From Flavobacteriales bacterium (lineage in GTDB: Bacteria > Bacteroidota > Bacteroidia > Flavobacteriales > Flavobacteriaceae): 42,726 nt of DNA. Below are positions 1 to 8,508 of the stretch, one piece after another. Numbering within the stretch: position 1 is the stretch's first letter; every line of letters starts with the position of its first letter. Below the pieces are notes generated by a model. That model was not told the DNA's origin, made no database searches, and saw only the letters and a list, made by a program, of their open reading frames with translations. The stretch lies in assembly GCA_027066995.1 (NCBI GenBank), contig JAMOMQ010000072.1, positions 1-42,726 of the forward strand, given 5' to 3'. The translations under genes and the position numbers were made by a program.

Positions 1-1
1 T

Positions 2-1312
2 AAAACCGTTAAGGAACAAGTAAAGCACATCAGGGCTATTTCAAAAGAATTAAATACGGCCATTGCCGTGTTGGCCGACTTGCAAGGTCCCAAATTAAGG
101 ATTGGCAAAGTGGCCGAAGGCACTTATCTTAAAGAAGGGGATATTCTAACCTTTACCACCAAAGATAAAGTAACTACCGATAACAATAACAAAACCGCTT
201 ATATTACTTACAAACAGTTGCCCAAAGATGTTTATTCGGGTGAAAATATTTTGATTGACGACGGTAAAATAGAAGTTAAAGTGTTGGAAACCAACAAAAA
301 AGATACGGTCAAGACCAAAGTGATTGAAGGCGGCCCGCTGTCGTCAAAAAAAGGAGTTAATTTGCCCAACACCAATATTTCTTTGCCGGCGCTGACCAAA
401 AAAGACAAAAAAGATTTAATGTTTGCGATCGATTTAAAAGTGGATTGGATTGCTTTGTCTTTTGTAAGATCGGCTGACGATTTGATTTTGATTAATCAGT
501 TGATACAAAAACATTCCGATTATAAAATCCCGGTGATTGCCAAAATAGAAAAACCCGAAGCGGTTCAAAATATTGATGAAATTATATTGCAAGCCGATGC
601 TTTAATGGTGGCACGCGGCGATTTAGGCATCGAATTGCCTTTGGAAGAAGTGCCTTTAATTCAAAAACGATTGGTGCATATTGCCAAGCTTTACCAAAAA
701 CCTATTGTCATAGCCACGCAAATGATGGAAAGCATGATTCAAAATGCCATCCCCACTCGTGCCGAAGTTAACGACGTGGCCAATTCGGTTATGGACGGCG
801 CCGATGCCGTGATGTTATCAGGAGAAACTTCCGTAGGAAAAAATCCCGTAAAAGTGATAAAACAAGTCACCAAAATTATTTTACAGGTCGAAAATTCCAA
901 TCTGATAAAAGTGCCTGAAATAGCCCCCATTCCCGAGCACAGAGACGAACGTTTTATTTCGCAAGTGGTTTGTTTCAATGCTTCCAAAATAGCAAAAGAT
1001 GTATCGGCCGCTGTCATCAGCACCTTTACGGCTTCGGGATTTAGCGCTTATAAAATTTCGGCACGCCGTCCCATGGCTGATATTTTGGTTTTTACGGCTA
1101 ACAAACGCATTTTAAATTCTATGGCATTGCTTTGGGGCGTCGTCCCTTTTTATTACAACAAAATGCTATCTACCGACGAAACCATCCGGGATATTGAAAA
1201 AATTGCCTGTCAAAATGATTACTTGCAAGATGACGAAATGATGGTGAGCGTGTTGTCTATGCCAATTACCGAAAAAGGAATGGTCAATACCATAAGAATT
1301 ACGCAGGCTTAA
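2..1312 (+). CDS. pyk: Pyruvate kinase, 5' end missing
   Basis: Catalyses the last step of glycolysis, transferring phosphate from phosphoenolpyruvate to ADP in the cytoplasm. The frame is open from base 2, so the gene enters from beyond the left edge; a GTG at 68 is internal, because the upstream codons already read as pyruvate kinase. About 436 residues are visible and roughly the first 40 are missing compared with the usual 475-480. Visible landmarks are ADLQGPKLRIG at the start of the B-domain region, IAKIEKPEA with the catalytic lysine, MVARGDLGIELP for metal and substrate binding, ATQMMESM, and LSGETSVGK. The C-terminal domain is complete and ends in a normal TAA. Family identity is certain; only the true start is unseen. 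Confidence 0.97.
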   Translation, partial: KTVKEQVKHIRAISKELNTAIAVLADLQGPKLRIGKVAEGTYLKEGDILTFTTKDKVTTDNNNKTAYITYKQLPKDVYSGENILIDDGKIEVKVLETNKKDTVKTKVIEGGPLSSKKGVNLPNTNISLPALTKKDKKDLMFAIDLKVDWIALSFVRSADDLILINQLIQKHSDYKIPVIAKIEKPEAVQNIDEIILQADALMVARGDLGIELPLEEVPLIQKRLVHIAKLYQKPIVIATQMMESMIQNAIPTRAEVNDVANSVMDGADAVMLSGETSVGKNPVKVIKQVTKIILQVENSNLIKVPEIAPIPEHRDERFISQVVCFNASKIAKDVSAAVISTFTASGFSAYKISARRPMADILVFTANKRILNSMALLWGVVPFYYNKMLSTDETIRDIEKIACQNDYLQDDEMMVSVLSMPITEKGMVNTIRITQA

Positions 1313-1385
1313 TAATTTATATGCTTCTGAAAATACCTATTGTGAAAGATAGTAACATTATAATACTAAATATCATATTGTTCCT

Positions 1386-1553
1386 TTAATCATTTTTATT
1401 AAGATTTTCAACGTATTTACCTATTAGATACGATGTTCCCATAAAAACAATGATGTATTTTTCAACTAACTCATGTAACTCTAATGAATATAATATTGTT
1501 ATTAAAATAGCCATACCCAATAAAGTAATAATATCATATTTGTCAAATTTCAT
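1386..1553 (-). CDS. Putative 55-aa membrane protein
   Basis: A short open frame with an ATG start and TAA stop that encodes 55 residues. It has a hydrophobic stretch at about residues 8-23 (containing LLGMAILITILYSL), a short acidic linker and a second, weaker hydrophobic stretch (YIIVFMGTSYLIG), so it could span the membrane twice. It lies 61 bp downstream of the similar-sized membrane ORF at 1615-1818 on the same strand, so the two could share a transcript. No family is recognised and no clear ribosome binding site is seen, which is usual for this phylum. Chance occurrence in AT-rich DNA cannot be excluded. Confidence 0.4.
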   Translation of the reverse strand: MKFDKYDIITLLGMAILITILYSLELHELVEKYIIVFMGTSYLIGKYVENLNKND

Positions 1554-1614
1554 ATTTTAGAATTTTTAACATTTCTTAACAATTACAAGTGCAAAAACAC
1601 AAAACCTATTAAAA

Positions 1615-1818
1615 TCACTTATTTTGTTTAAACTTATATAAAACTAATAAAATAGGCGGCATAAGAGAAATAAAACTTTGTAAAATGTATTTAAATATTT
1701 TTTGATTGGTTATAGTTTTATTACTGCCAAAAATAAAATCAATTCCGGCAAATCCAAATATTAAAATAATAAAGAGTATAAAGTATGATATGCTAATTAA
1801 TAATAATTTTTTTTTCAT
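1615..1818 (-). CDS. Putative 67-aa two-helix membrane protein
   Basis: The predicted protein starts MKKK and has a strong hydrophobic helix at about residues 5-30, a polar loop (SNKTITNQK), a second helix at about 42-62 and a basic end (YKFKQNK). That fits a small inner-membrane protein with both ends in the cytoplasm. It starts with ATG. No family is recognised. The next ORF on the same strand (1386-1553) is also a tiny putative membrane protein. No exact TAnnTTTG box is seen upstream. The charge pattern favours a real gene, but the function is unknown. Confidence 0.5.
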   Translation of the reverse strand: MKKKLLLISISYFILFIILIFGFAGIDFIFGSNKTITNQKIFKYILQSFISLMPPILLVLYKFKQNK

Positions 1819-2276
1819 ATCTATTTCTATGTTAGAAAACCATAAATATGATTAAGAAAACCTTTTTAATTTTAGGTTAAGTGTTTTTTCTTTTTTATAC
1901 CAACAAAGTTTAATAAAAAAATAAGATTTGTCAAGAACCAATCTTATTTTTACGAATTTTTTTTTAGGAGAAATATTGTATTATTTGTTTTAAACCGTTT
2001 GTAAATCAATAAGTTATAATTAAAAAAATATTTTTAATGTATTAATAAATCTAAAAAAAATAGTTTATTTTCTTGTGCAATATTGCATTATCCATAATAA
2101 ATATGTTAAAAATTAAATGCGCGAATGTTAATGAATTATTAATAGAAACATTTATTAAAGCGTTAATTAATAAATTATTTTTAAAACAATTGACGAAACA
2201 AAACATATAAACAACACTGATTGACCACCGGTGCTAAAATTTTATTAAAAATAAAGCTTATCCTTATATTTATTGT
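1819..2276. other. AT-rich gap with one hairpin
   Basis: This gene-free stretch separates the minus-strand small membrane ORF from the plus-strand DUF2723 gene. It is very AT-rich. The only clear structure is a perfect 12-bp inverted repeat at 1917-1951, listed separately. A 35-codon ATG frame at 2103-2210 has no other support and was not called. No tRNA, known RNA or repeat copy was recognised. Confidence 0.6.
1917..1951. terminator. Terminator-like AT-rich hairpin
   Basis: Arms AAAAATAAGATT (1917-1928) and AATCTTATTTTT (1940-1951) are perfectly complementary over 12 bp around an 11-nt loop. Each arm ends in an A or T run, so the hairpin could terminate transcription in either direction. 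It does not sit at the end of any called gene: the flanking genes point away from each other. Confidence 0.35.
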
Positions 2277-2284
2277 TATTTTTG
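2277..2284 (+). promoter_or_regulatory. -7 box for the DUF2723 gene
   Basis: TATTTTTG matches the Bacteroidota sigma -7 consensus TAnnTTTG and lies 37 bp before the ATG at 2322. No clear -33 TTTG is seen. Confidence 0.5.
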
Positions 2285-2321
2285 TAACTGACAACAATAA
2301 TCGTTTATAAAAATTGTATCA

Positions 2322-5300
2322 ATGAAACAATTATCTTTTCGTAAATGGGAAATCATTTTAAGTATCACCGTTTTTTTGGTGAGTCTTTTTACGTATATAT
2401 CAACCTTGGAACCGACCGTTAGTTTTTGGGACTGCGGTGAATATATAGCCACTTCAACCAAACTGCAAGTAGGACACCCGCCCGGGGCACCTTTATTTCA
2501 AATGTTAGGCGCTTTCTTTGCCATGTTTGCTAGCAGCCCGTCCAAAATTGCCTATATGGTCAATATGATGTCGGCTTTTTTCAGTGCTTTGACCATAGTG
2601 TTCTTATTTTGGACTATTGTTCACATATTGGTCAAATATATAATTAGAGATGAAAATTTATCCGTTACGCAGCAAATTATCGTTTTGGGCAGTGCCACAG
2701 TCGGATCATTGGCTTTTGCTTTTTCGGATTCTTTTTGGTTTTCGGCCGTAGAAGCCGAAGTTTATGCAGCAGCCATGTTTTTTACCTCGGCATTATTCTG
2801 GTTGGGTCTAAAATGGGTTGACAGCCTCGACAAACCGCGTGGTAACCGTTGGTTGATATTGATGGCTTTTGTCATCGGTTTGTCTTTTGGCGTGCATTTT
2901 ATGGCATTACTGGTCATACCGGCTATCGGTATGTTGTATTATTTTAAAACAGCCGAAGAAATTACACCCAAATCTTTTATCATTGCCAATGCCGTCGTAT
3001 TTGGTATATTGCTGTTTATTTTTAAACTTTTATTGCCTTGGGCAATGAAGTTTTTCAGTTTTTTCGAAATTACCTTTACCAATACTTTCGGCTTGCCGTT
3101 CAATACGGGAACGATCATAGCCGGTTTTATCACCATAGGTGTTTTTTATTATCTGATAAAAAAAGCTCACGAAAAAAACAATCAATTGATGGAAGCTCTC
3201 GTGCTGTCGGTTTTATTTATCTTGATTGGTTTTTCCACTTGGATTATGCTACCGATCCGTGCCAACGCCAATACGGTGATTAATGAAAATGCCCCGACCA
3301 ATGCCCGCGAATTGTTGGCATATTACAACCGTGAACAATATGGCGAAACGCATTTGTTTTACGGTCCTTATTACTCGGCTTATTACCACGGATTAGACGA
3401 GCAAGAACCCTATGTTGACGACAAACCCAAATACGAACAAGATAAGAAATTGGGCAAATATGTTATTGTCAACAATTATAAAAAAGCCAAGCAAAATTTT
3501 ACCCATAAACACTGGGGTATATTGCCGCGTATGTGGGATGCCGCCAGCGCCGATAATTACAAAATGTTGGCCGGCATACCCAAGAACAGCACCCGAAAGC
3601 CGACCTTTTTTGAGAATATGAAATTTATGTTCAATTACCAATTCGGCTATATGTATTGGCGTTATTTGATGTGGAACTTTGTAGGACGACAAGACGATAT
3701 ACAAGGGCGTATGGACAACCATGGCAATTGGCTCAGCGGTATTAAATTTATAGACCAAATGCACCTGGGCAGTCAAGATAATTTGCCGTCCGATGTTTTG
3801 AATAACAAAGCCCGTAATACCTATTTCTTTTTACCGTTTTTATTGGCTTTTATCGGCATATTATATCATTCTTCTAAAGATTGGAAAAGTTTTTATGTGG
3901 TTTTGGTCGCTTTTCTCATGACCGGCTTGGCCATTGTATTTTATACCAACGTGCGTCCGTTTGAGCCACGTGAGAGAGATTATGCCGTGGTTGGTTCGTT
4001 TTATTTCTTTGCGCTGTGGCTGGGCATGGGCGTTTATGCCGTTTATGATTATTTGAAAAGATATGCACCACATAAACTTCTAGCTATCAGTGTCGTCCTT
4101 TTAAGTTTGTTGGCAGCCCCTATTTTGATGGCCAAGCAAAATTGGGACGATCATGACCGGTCGCAAAAATATTCGGCTCTGACCAATGCCAAGTCCTATT
4201 TGAATTCGTGTCAAAAAAATGCCATTTTATACACCGTCGGTGATAACGACACTTTCCCGTTGTGGTATGCCCGCGATGTTGAAGGTATTAGAAACGATAT
4301 GCGTATCATCAATACCAGCTTACTCAATACGGATTGGTATATTGACCAAGCCAAACGAAAAGTTTATAAAGCCGATCCTATAAATATCAAAATTCCGCAT
4401 AAAAAATATGTCTATGGTACGCGCGATGCATTGTATCCTAACTTTTTAAAGGACACATTGGATATTAAAGATTTTGTCAAATTGGCTTTAAACGACAAGT
4501 TCACTACTGTAAATCCGGATAACGGCCAAACCATGTATCTGTATCCTTCGCGCTATATACGTGTCCCGGTCAATAAAGAAAATGTGTTGAAATACGGTAT
4601 AGTCGCCCCCGAAGATTCGGCAAAAATTGTCAAAGAAATGATTTTGGATGTAGGCGAAAACGGTATTTACAAAGCCGGATTAGCCATGTTAGACCAATTG
4701 GCCAACAACGATTGGAAACGCCCCATATATTTTACCGGTGGCAGTTTTAAAGATGAAGATTATTTATGGGCCAAAAACTATTTACAATTGGACGGTTTGA
4801 CCTATAAATTAGTGCCTATCTATACGCCGTATAAAGGTATTGATTACGGTCATATCAATACTAATGTTATGTATAATAATGTTAAAAAATGGGACTGGGG
4901 CAATATGAATAAAAATATTTATCTTGACCCCGAAACCCGCCGTAATTCATTGACCTACCGCAATAATCTATACCGCTTGGCCGATTCCTTGTTTGTAGAA
5001 GGTAAAAACAAAAAAGCCGAAGAAATATTAGATTTGTCCATCAACAAAATGCCGGTTGATAAATTTGGGTTTTATTCGTCTTTGCTTGATTATATTGATT
5101 TGTATTACAAGCTGGGCAAACAGGAGAAGGCAAGACGTGTCGCTTCTCAATTGTTACACAAGTTTAAAGAGTATTTAGACTACTATGCCGGCTTGCCTTT
5201 ACAAGACAAATACAAAAATTTTGATGATATAGAACGTAACTTTTTATTATACCGCGAAGTTTTAAAGATGGCTGCTCAAAACCAAGACAGCCAATTTGCA

Positions 5301-5399
5301 GACGATAAAATGAAAGAGTTTGAAGGCCTGATGAACAAATATCAAGATATGCTGCAAGAAGAACCCGAACCGGTTTCACAGCCGCAGTCCGGCAAATAG
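2322..5399 (+). CDS. DUF2723 / GT117-family multi-membrane protein
   Basis: A 1025-residue integral membrane protein of the DUF2723 family, which databases place with GT-C type glycosyltransferases (GT117). The hallmark sits in the first loop: FWDCGEY (residues 35-41) followed by GHPPGAP (51-57), the acidic loop expected of a GT-C enzyme using a lipid-linked sugar. About ten or more hydrophobic helices follow to around residue 620. Then comes a soluble part with a VGDNDTFPLWYARDVEG segment and TPR-like helices at about 890-1000, ending in a Pro/Glu-rich tail. GT-C folds generally place the active site on the periplasmic side. Acceptor and donor are unknown; transfer of sugar to exported protein is an inference. 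The gene is monocistronic, with its own -7 box. Confidence 0.88.
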   Translation: MKQLSFRKWEIILSITVFLVSLFTYISTLEPTVSFWDCGEYIATSTKLQVGHPPGAPLFQMLGAFFAMFASSPSKIAYMVNMMSAFFSALTIVFLFWTIVHILVKYIIRDENLSVTQQIIVLGSATVGSLAFAFSDSFWFSAVEAEVYAAAMFFTSALFWLGLKWVDSLDKPRGNRWLILMAFVIGLSFGVHFMALLVIPAIGMLYYFKTAEEITPKSFIIANAVVFGILLFIFKLLLPWAMKFFSFFEITFTNTFGLPFNTGTIIAGFITIGVFYYLIKKAHEKNNQLMEALVLSVLFILIGFSTWIMLPIRANANTVINENAPTNARELLAYYNREQYGETHLFYGPYYSAYYHGLDEQEPYVDDKPKYEQDKKLGKYVIVNNYKKAKQNFTHKHWGILPRMWDAASADNYKMLAGIPKNSTRKPTFFENMKFMFNYQFGYMYWRYLMWNFVGRQDDIQGRMDNHGNWLSGIKFIDQMHLGSQDNLPSDVLNNKARNTYFFLPFLLAFIGILYHSSKDWKSFYVVLVAFLMTGLAIVFYTNVRPFEPRERDYAVVGSFYFFALWLGMGVYAVYDYLKRYAPHKLLAISVVLLSLLAAPILMAKQNWDDHDRSQKYSALTNAKSYLNSCQKNAILYTVGDNDTFPLWYARDVEGIRNDMRIINTSLLNTDWYIDQAKRKVYKADPINIKIPHKKYVYGTRDALYPNFLKDTLDIKDFVKLALNDKFTTVNPDNGQTMYLYPSRYIRVPVNKENVLKYGIVAPEDSAKIVKEMILDVGENGIYKAGLAMLDQLANNDWKRPIYFTGGSFKDEDYLWAKNYLQLDGLTYKLVPIYTPYKGIDYGHINTNVMYNNVKKWDWGNMNKNIYLDPETRRNSLTYRNNLYRLADSLFVEGKNKKAEEILDLSINKMPVDKFGFYSSLLDYIDLYYKLGKQEKARRVASQLLHKFKEYLDYYAGLPLQDKYKNFDDIERNFLLYREVLKMAAQNQDSQFADDKMKEFEGLMNKYQDMLQEEPEPVSQPQSGK

Positions 5400-5440
5400 T
5401 AAACGGATTTAGGTATGATAATTCATAAGAGAAACTTTTA

Positions 5441-5810
5441 AACTTCAGTGTTCCTTCGGTGTCTTGGGTGATGGAAAATGCCGGATGCTTGATGACCGAT
5501 GGCGGAGGTGGCGAGAGAAATATTTTGGAATGGCAAACTTTGATTATCGAGTGAGTTTTATGACAAAATATTAAAATTTGTATTTTAGGGACGGTGGCTT
5601 CGATATACCCCGAAGCAAGTTCGGAGCACTCAGCCATCTATATGCAGAAATAAAGGTTACTGAGTGAATTTTATGACGAAGGAATAAAATTTGTATCGAA
5701 GTGACCGGATTAGAAATAGATAAGTTATAACCTTCGGTGCTCCTTAGGTGTCTTGGGTGGTGTAAAATGCCGGATGCTAGATGACGGATGACCGATGCCG
5801 GATGTAGTGT
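5441..5810. repeat. Decayed dispersed repeat with two related units
   Basis: The gap between the DUF2723 gene and the propeller gene (5400-5915) has no credible ORF but contains repeated blocks. One block, built on GTGTCTTGGGTG followed by AAATGCCGGATGC, occurs near 5459-5492 and again near 5748-5781. A second, containing GAGTGA.TTTTATGAC then AAAATTTGTAT, occurs near 5550-5584 and 5662-5695. A run of degenerate GATG-containing 7-10-mers follows at 5768-5808. A short inverted repeat, GCTTCG...CGAAGC, lies at about 5597-5616. The blocks look like remnants of an interspersed element rather than coding DNA. Confidence 0.55.
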
Positions 5811-5856
5811 CAGATCAGGTGATTTAATCAAGTTTATGTAGCATCTCTTTTTTGAT

Positions 5857-5864
5857 TATATTTG
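5857..5864 (+). promoter_or_regulatory. -7 box for the T9SS propeller gene
   Basis: TATATTTG is an exact TAnnTTTG match 51 bp before the ATG at 5916. It lies just after the repeat-rich gap. Confidence 0.55.
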
Positions 5865-5915
5865 TTTGGTGTATGTATGAATACAACCCTATAAATCATT
5901 TTAAAAACTTATTTT

Positions 5916-7607
5916 ATGAAAACAAATCTGTTACTTCCGGCTTTATTTTTTATTACATCATTTCTTTGGGCACAAAATCCATCGGTTGAATGGGTCAACA
6001 GTGCAGGCAGTAGTGATTCGGATAAAGCTTATGCCGTAACCACCGACAGTCAGTCCAATGTAATTGTTACCGGTTATTTTCATAATACGGCTGATTTTGA
6101 TCCTGGTCCCGGTGAATTAAACCTCACATCCAATGGCAATGAAGATATTTTCATACAAAAATTAGATGCTGACGGTCATCTGATATGGGCCAAACAAATA
6201 GGCGGTTCTAACAACGATAGTGGCGTTTCGGTTGTTACCGATGCTAATGACAATATTTATGTAACCGGTTGGTTTTCAACGACTGTCGATTTTGATCCGG
6301 GCACAAATACTTTTGATTTGGTATCGGCCGGTTCGTGGGATATTTTTGTTCTCAAACTAGACACCAACGGAAATTTTGTGTGGGTAAAACAATTTGGTTC
6401 CTCTAATTTGGACTATGCCGCCGGACTTGTTTTAGACAGTGCCGGTAATATTTATCTTACGGGTATGTTTAAAAACACCATTGATTTTGACCCGGGTTTT
6501 GATGTGTTTACTTTAACACCGCAAAGCTGGGATGTTTTTGTTTTAAAATTGGATAATGACGGCCGGTTTCAATGGGCACAAAAATTTGGTGGCAGTTCCT
6601 ATGACAAAGCAAGAGCCATAGCCATTGACACTAATGATAACATTTATATAGGCGGACAGTTTAAAGATACTGTCGATTTTGACAATAGTAATAACACTTA
6701 CGAACTGACTTCGGCGGGATTATATGACGCTTTTGTTTTAAAATTGGATAATAACGGCAATTTTGTATGGGTAAAACAATTTGGAAGCAATCAAAACGAA
6801 GATACAACCGCACTGACTACCGATGATAATAACAATGTTTATATAGCCGGTTATTTTAAAGAAACGGTAGATTTTGATCCCGGCGCCGGTGTTTTTAACA
6901 TCTCAACTTCGGGAGAAGAAAATAGTTTTTATGTAAAATTGGACATCAATGGTGATTTTCAATGGGCTACTTCATTGCCGGGCACTGATGACAACCGCAC
7001 TTTTGGCATGGATTTAGGAGCCAATGACCAATTGTTTTTATGCGGTTATTTTAAAGATACCGTTTCGCCTTCTTGGGTTTCCGGTTATACCGCTTTTACT
7101 TCTCATGGATTTAATGACGCTTTTATTGCGGGCATAAATCAATCGGACGGCGGTTACCGGTATTTTAAACAAATAGGTGGCAGTGGATATGATTATGCGT
7201 ATCATGTGTATGCTAAGCAACCAAATGCTTTATATGTCAGTGGCACCTATGAATATACAGTCAATTTTAGCGACACTTCTAACGATACAACTTATGAACA
7301 GACTGCCGTTGATGACAACGATATCTTTGTGCTGAAATTAAATTTAGATACCAATACGATATTAAACCAAGCCTTTACAGACATAAAAGTATATCCTAAT
7401 CCGGCGCACGATTATGTTGTTATAGATTTAGGCCAATATATGGCGGCCAGAATCAAGCTTTATGATGCTTATGGGCGGGAGATTTATAATATTCCTTCCA
7501 TATTAAACAAAAGTGTTTCTATGCCGTTGCCCGGTTTAAAAGGACTTTACTTTTTGGAAGTTCAAGCCGGCGGACAAAGCAAAAGATATAAAATAATTAA
7601 AAAATAA
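5916..7607 (+). CDS. Secreted seven-repeat beta-propeller with T9SS tail
   Basis: A 563-residue protein with an N-terminal signal peptide (cleavage probably after LWAQ at about residue 20). Seven repeats of about 55-65 residues follow, of the SBBP / beta-propeller type. A unit reads roughly: DNIYVTGWF, a VDFDPG turn, DIFVLKLD, then DTNGNFVWVKQFG. Several units carry a D-x-[DN]-G loop that may bind calcium. The last ~75 residues (from DIKVYPNPAHDYVVIDLG to a GLYFLEVQ-type strand and a basic end, KRYKIIKK) match a type A T9SS sorting domain. The protein should therefore cross the outer membrane by the type IX system and be attached or released. Seven units suggest one closed propeller. Ligand unknown. 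Confidence 0.9.
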   Translation: MKTNLLLPALFFITSFLWAQNPSVEWVNSAGSSDSDKAYAVTTDSQSNVIVTGYFHNTADFDPGPGELNLTSNGNEDIFIQKLDADGHLIWAKQIGGSNNDSGVSVVTDANDNIYVTGWFSTTVDFDPGTNTFDLVSAGSWDIFVLKLDTNGNFVWVKQFGSSNLDYAAGLVLDSAGNIYLTGMFKNTIDFDPGFDVFTLTPQSWDVFVLKLDNDGRFQWAQKFGGSSYDKARAIAIDTNDNIYIGGQFKDTVDFDNSNNTYELTSAGLYDAFVLKLDNNGNFVWVKQFGSNQNEDTTALTTDDNNNVYIAGYFKETVDFDPGAGVFNISTSGEENSFYVKLDINGDFQWATSLPGTDDNRTFGMDLGANDQLFLCGYFKDTVSPSWVSGYTAFTSHGFNDAFIAGINQSDGGYRYFKQIGGSGYDYAYHVYAKQPNALYVSGTYEYTVNFSDTSNDTTYEQTAVDDNDIFVLKLNLDTNTILNQAFTDIKVYPNPAHDYVVIDLGQYMAARIKLYDAYGREIYNIPSILNKSVSMPLPGLKGLYFLEVQAGGQSKRYKIIKK

Positions 7608-7609
7608 AA

Positions 7610-8161
7610 TTATTTGGAAATTCTTTGTTTGATAAACAACATTAATACCGCCAAAAAACTTAATAATGTTATAGGCGGCATACCGCCATACCATGTATGC
7701 GGATGTATCCAACCATGCCACCCCATGGCGACCAAATGAAGTGTTATGAAAGCCCATAAAACAATTATTAATTTGTTTGTGGCAAATTGATAAGGTGTTT
7801 TAAACAACATGATAGCGGCTGTCAAGCTGCCAAACAACAAGCTGATATTGGCCGAAAAAGTAAAAGAAGTGCCGTCAAAAAAGTTTTTTAAATAGTAAGG
7901 TTTTAAAACCAAAAGACTAAGAACTACATGAGACGCTACGGATAGTAATACCAGTTTTTGCAATAATTGTTTTTCTTGTCGGGTCAAACCTATTATATTT
8001 TGCAATACTAAAAAAATAATAGCACTAAAAATCAAAATTTTATTCAGGGTAAACAACGGTAAATCTTTCCATAAAACTGGCCCGTAAATATGATACCTGG
8101 TAATGGCATATATACCGGTAAAACCATAGACAGACACTAAGATTTTGTAAATTCTTTTCAT
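7610..8161 (-). CDS. Membrane protein, possibly ferric-reductase-like
   Basis: A 183-residue integral membrane protein with about five or six hydrophobic helices. I start it at the ATG at 8161 (MKRIYKIL); an upstream TTG at 8176 is less likely. Helix pairs carry histidines in SHVVLSLL (His78) and LHLVAMGWHGWIHPHTW (His142, 149, 153, 155). With the GLTRQEKQLLQK loop before the first histidine, this resembles the layout of the ferric reductase / MsrQ transmembrane domain, which binds haem by paired histidines. That assignment is an inference by eye; no flavin or NAD domain is attached and no MsrP-like partner is nearby. The gene converges on the propeller gene with a 2-bp gap. Confidence 0.6.
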   Translation of the reverse strand: MKRIYKILVSVYGFTGIYAITRYHIYGPVLWKDLPLFTLNKILIFSAIIFLVLQNIIGLTRQEKQLLQKLVLLSVASHVVLSLLVLKPYYLKNFFDGTSFTFSANISLLFGSLTAAIMLFKTPYQFATNKLIIVLWAFITLHLVAMGWHGWIHPHTWYGGMPPITLLSFLAVLMLFIKQRISK

Positions 8162-8199
8162 CCTTACAAATTTCAAAGCGCTAAAATAAACAATTTTAC

Positions 8200-8207
8200 T
8201 ACCTTTG
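8200..8207 (+). promoter_or_regulatory. -7 box for the 75-aa membrane protein
   Basis: TACCTTTG matches TAnnTTTG exactly and ends 13 bp before the ATG at 8221. This supports that start over a longer overlapping frame beginning at 8205. Confidence 0.55.
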
Positions 8208-8220
8208 CACTCTTATAAAA

Positions 8221-8448
8221 ATGTTAAATATGAACGAGAATTTAGTAGAATGGGTCGGCTATGCCGCCATGTTAACTTTGATGATATCCTTTATGATGAA
8301 GGATATGAAAAAATTAAGAATTATAAACACCATTGGCTGTCTGCTTTTTGTAGCCTACGGTTTTATGTTGGGGTCTTATCCTATTATTATTACCAATGCT
8401 TTTATTACTATGGTCAATTTTTATTACTTGTTTGTCAAAAAAAATTGA
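8221..8448 (+). CDS. Small three-helix membrane protein, YgjV/SemiSWEET-like
   Basis: A 75-residue protein that fits three transmembrane helices: WVGYAAMLTLMISFMM, LRIINTIGCLLFVAYGFML and IIITNAFITMVNFYYLF, ending in KKN. The first-helix pattern, the conserved KKLRIINTIG loop and the SYPIIITN turn resemble the Imp-YgjV / SemiSWEET-like small proteins common in this phylum. SemiSWEETs dimerise to carry sugars, but the substrate here is unknown. The start is fixed by the -7 box just upstream; a second Met at codon 4 is an alternative. The competing 86-aa frame over the same DNA lacks any such pattern and was rejected. Confidence 0.75.
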   Translation: MLNMNENLVEWVGYAAMLTLMISFMMKDMKKLRIINTIGCLLFVAYGFMLGSYPIIITNAFITMVNFYYLFVKKN

Positions 8449-8508
8449 TGTCAATTGCAAATTGACTAATATTATTGGTAAACATAAAGGGTAAGTTTTT
8501 TGCCGTTT

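Noticed and set aside
2103-2210. 35-codon ATG frame (MLKIKCANVNELL...)
   Set aside because: No promoter, no second hydrophobic or conserved feature, and one open frame of this size is expected by chance in such AT-rich DNA.
5164-5831. Two minus-strand frames over the end of the DUF2723 gene and the repeat gap
   Set aside because: They read through repeats and through a known gene on the other strand, with no family pattern.
8205-8465. 86-codon frame overlapping the 75-aa membrane protein
   Set aside because: Its start lies inside the -7 box and its translation has no recognisable pattern; the other frame has three clear helices.
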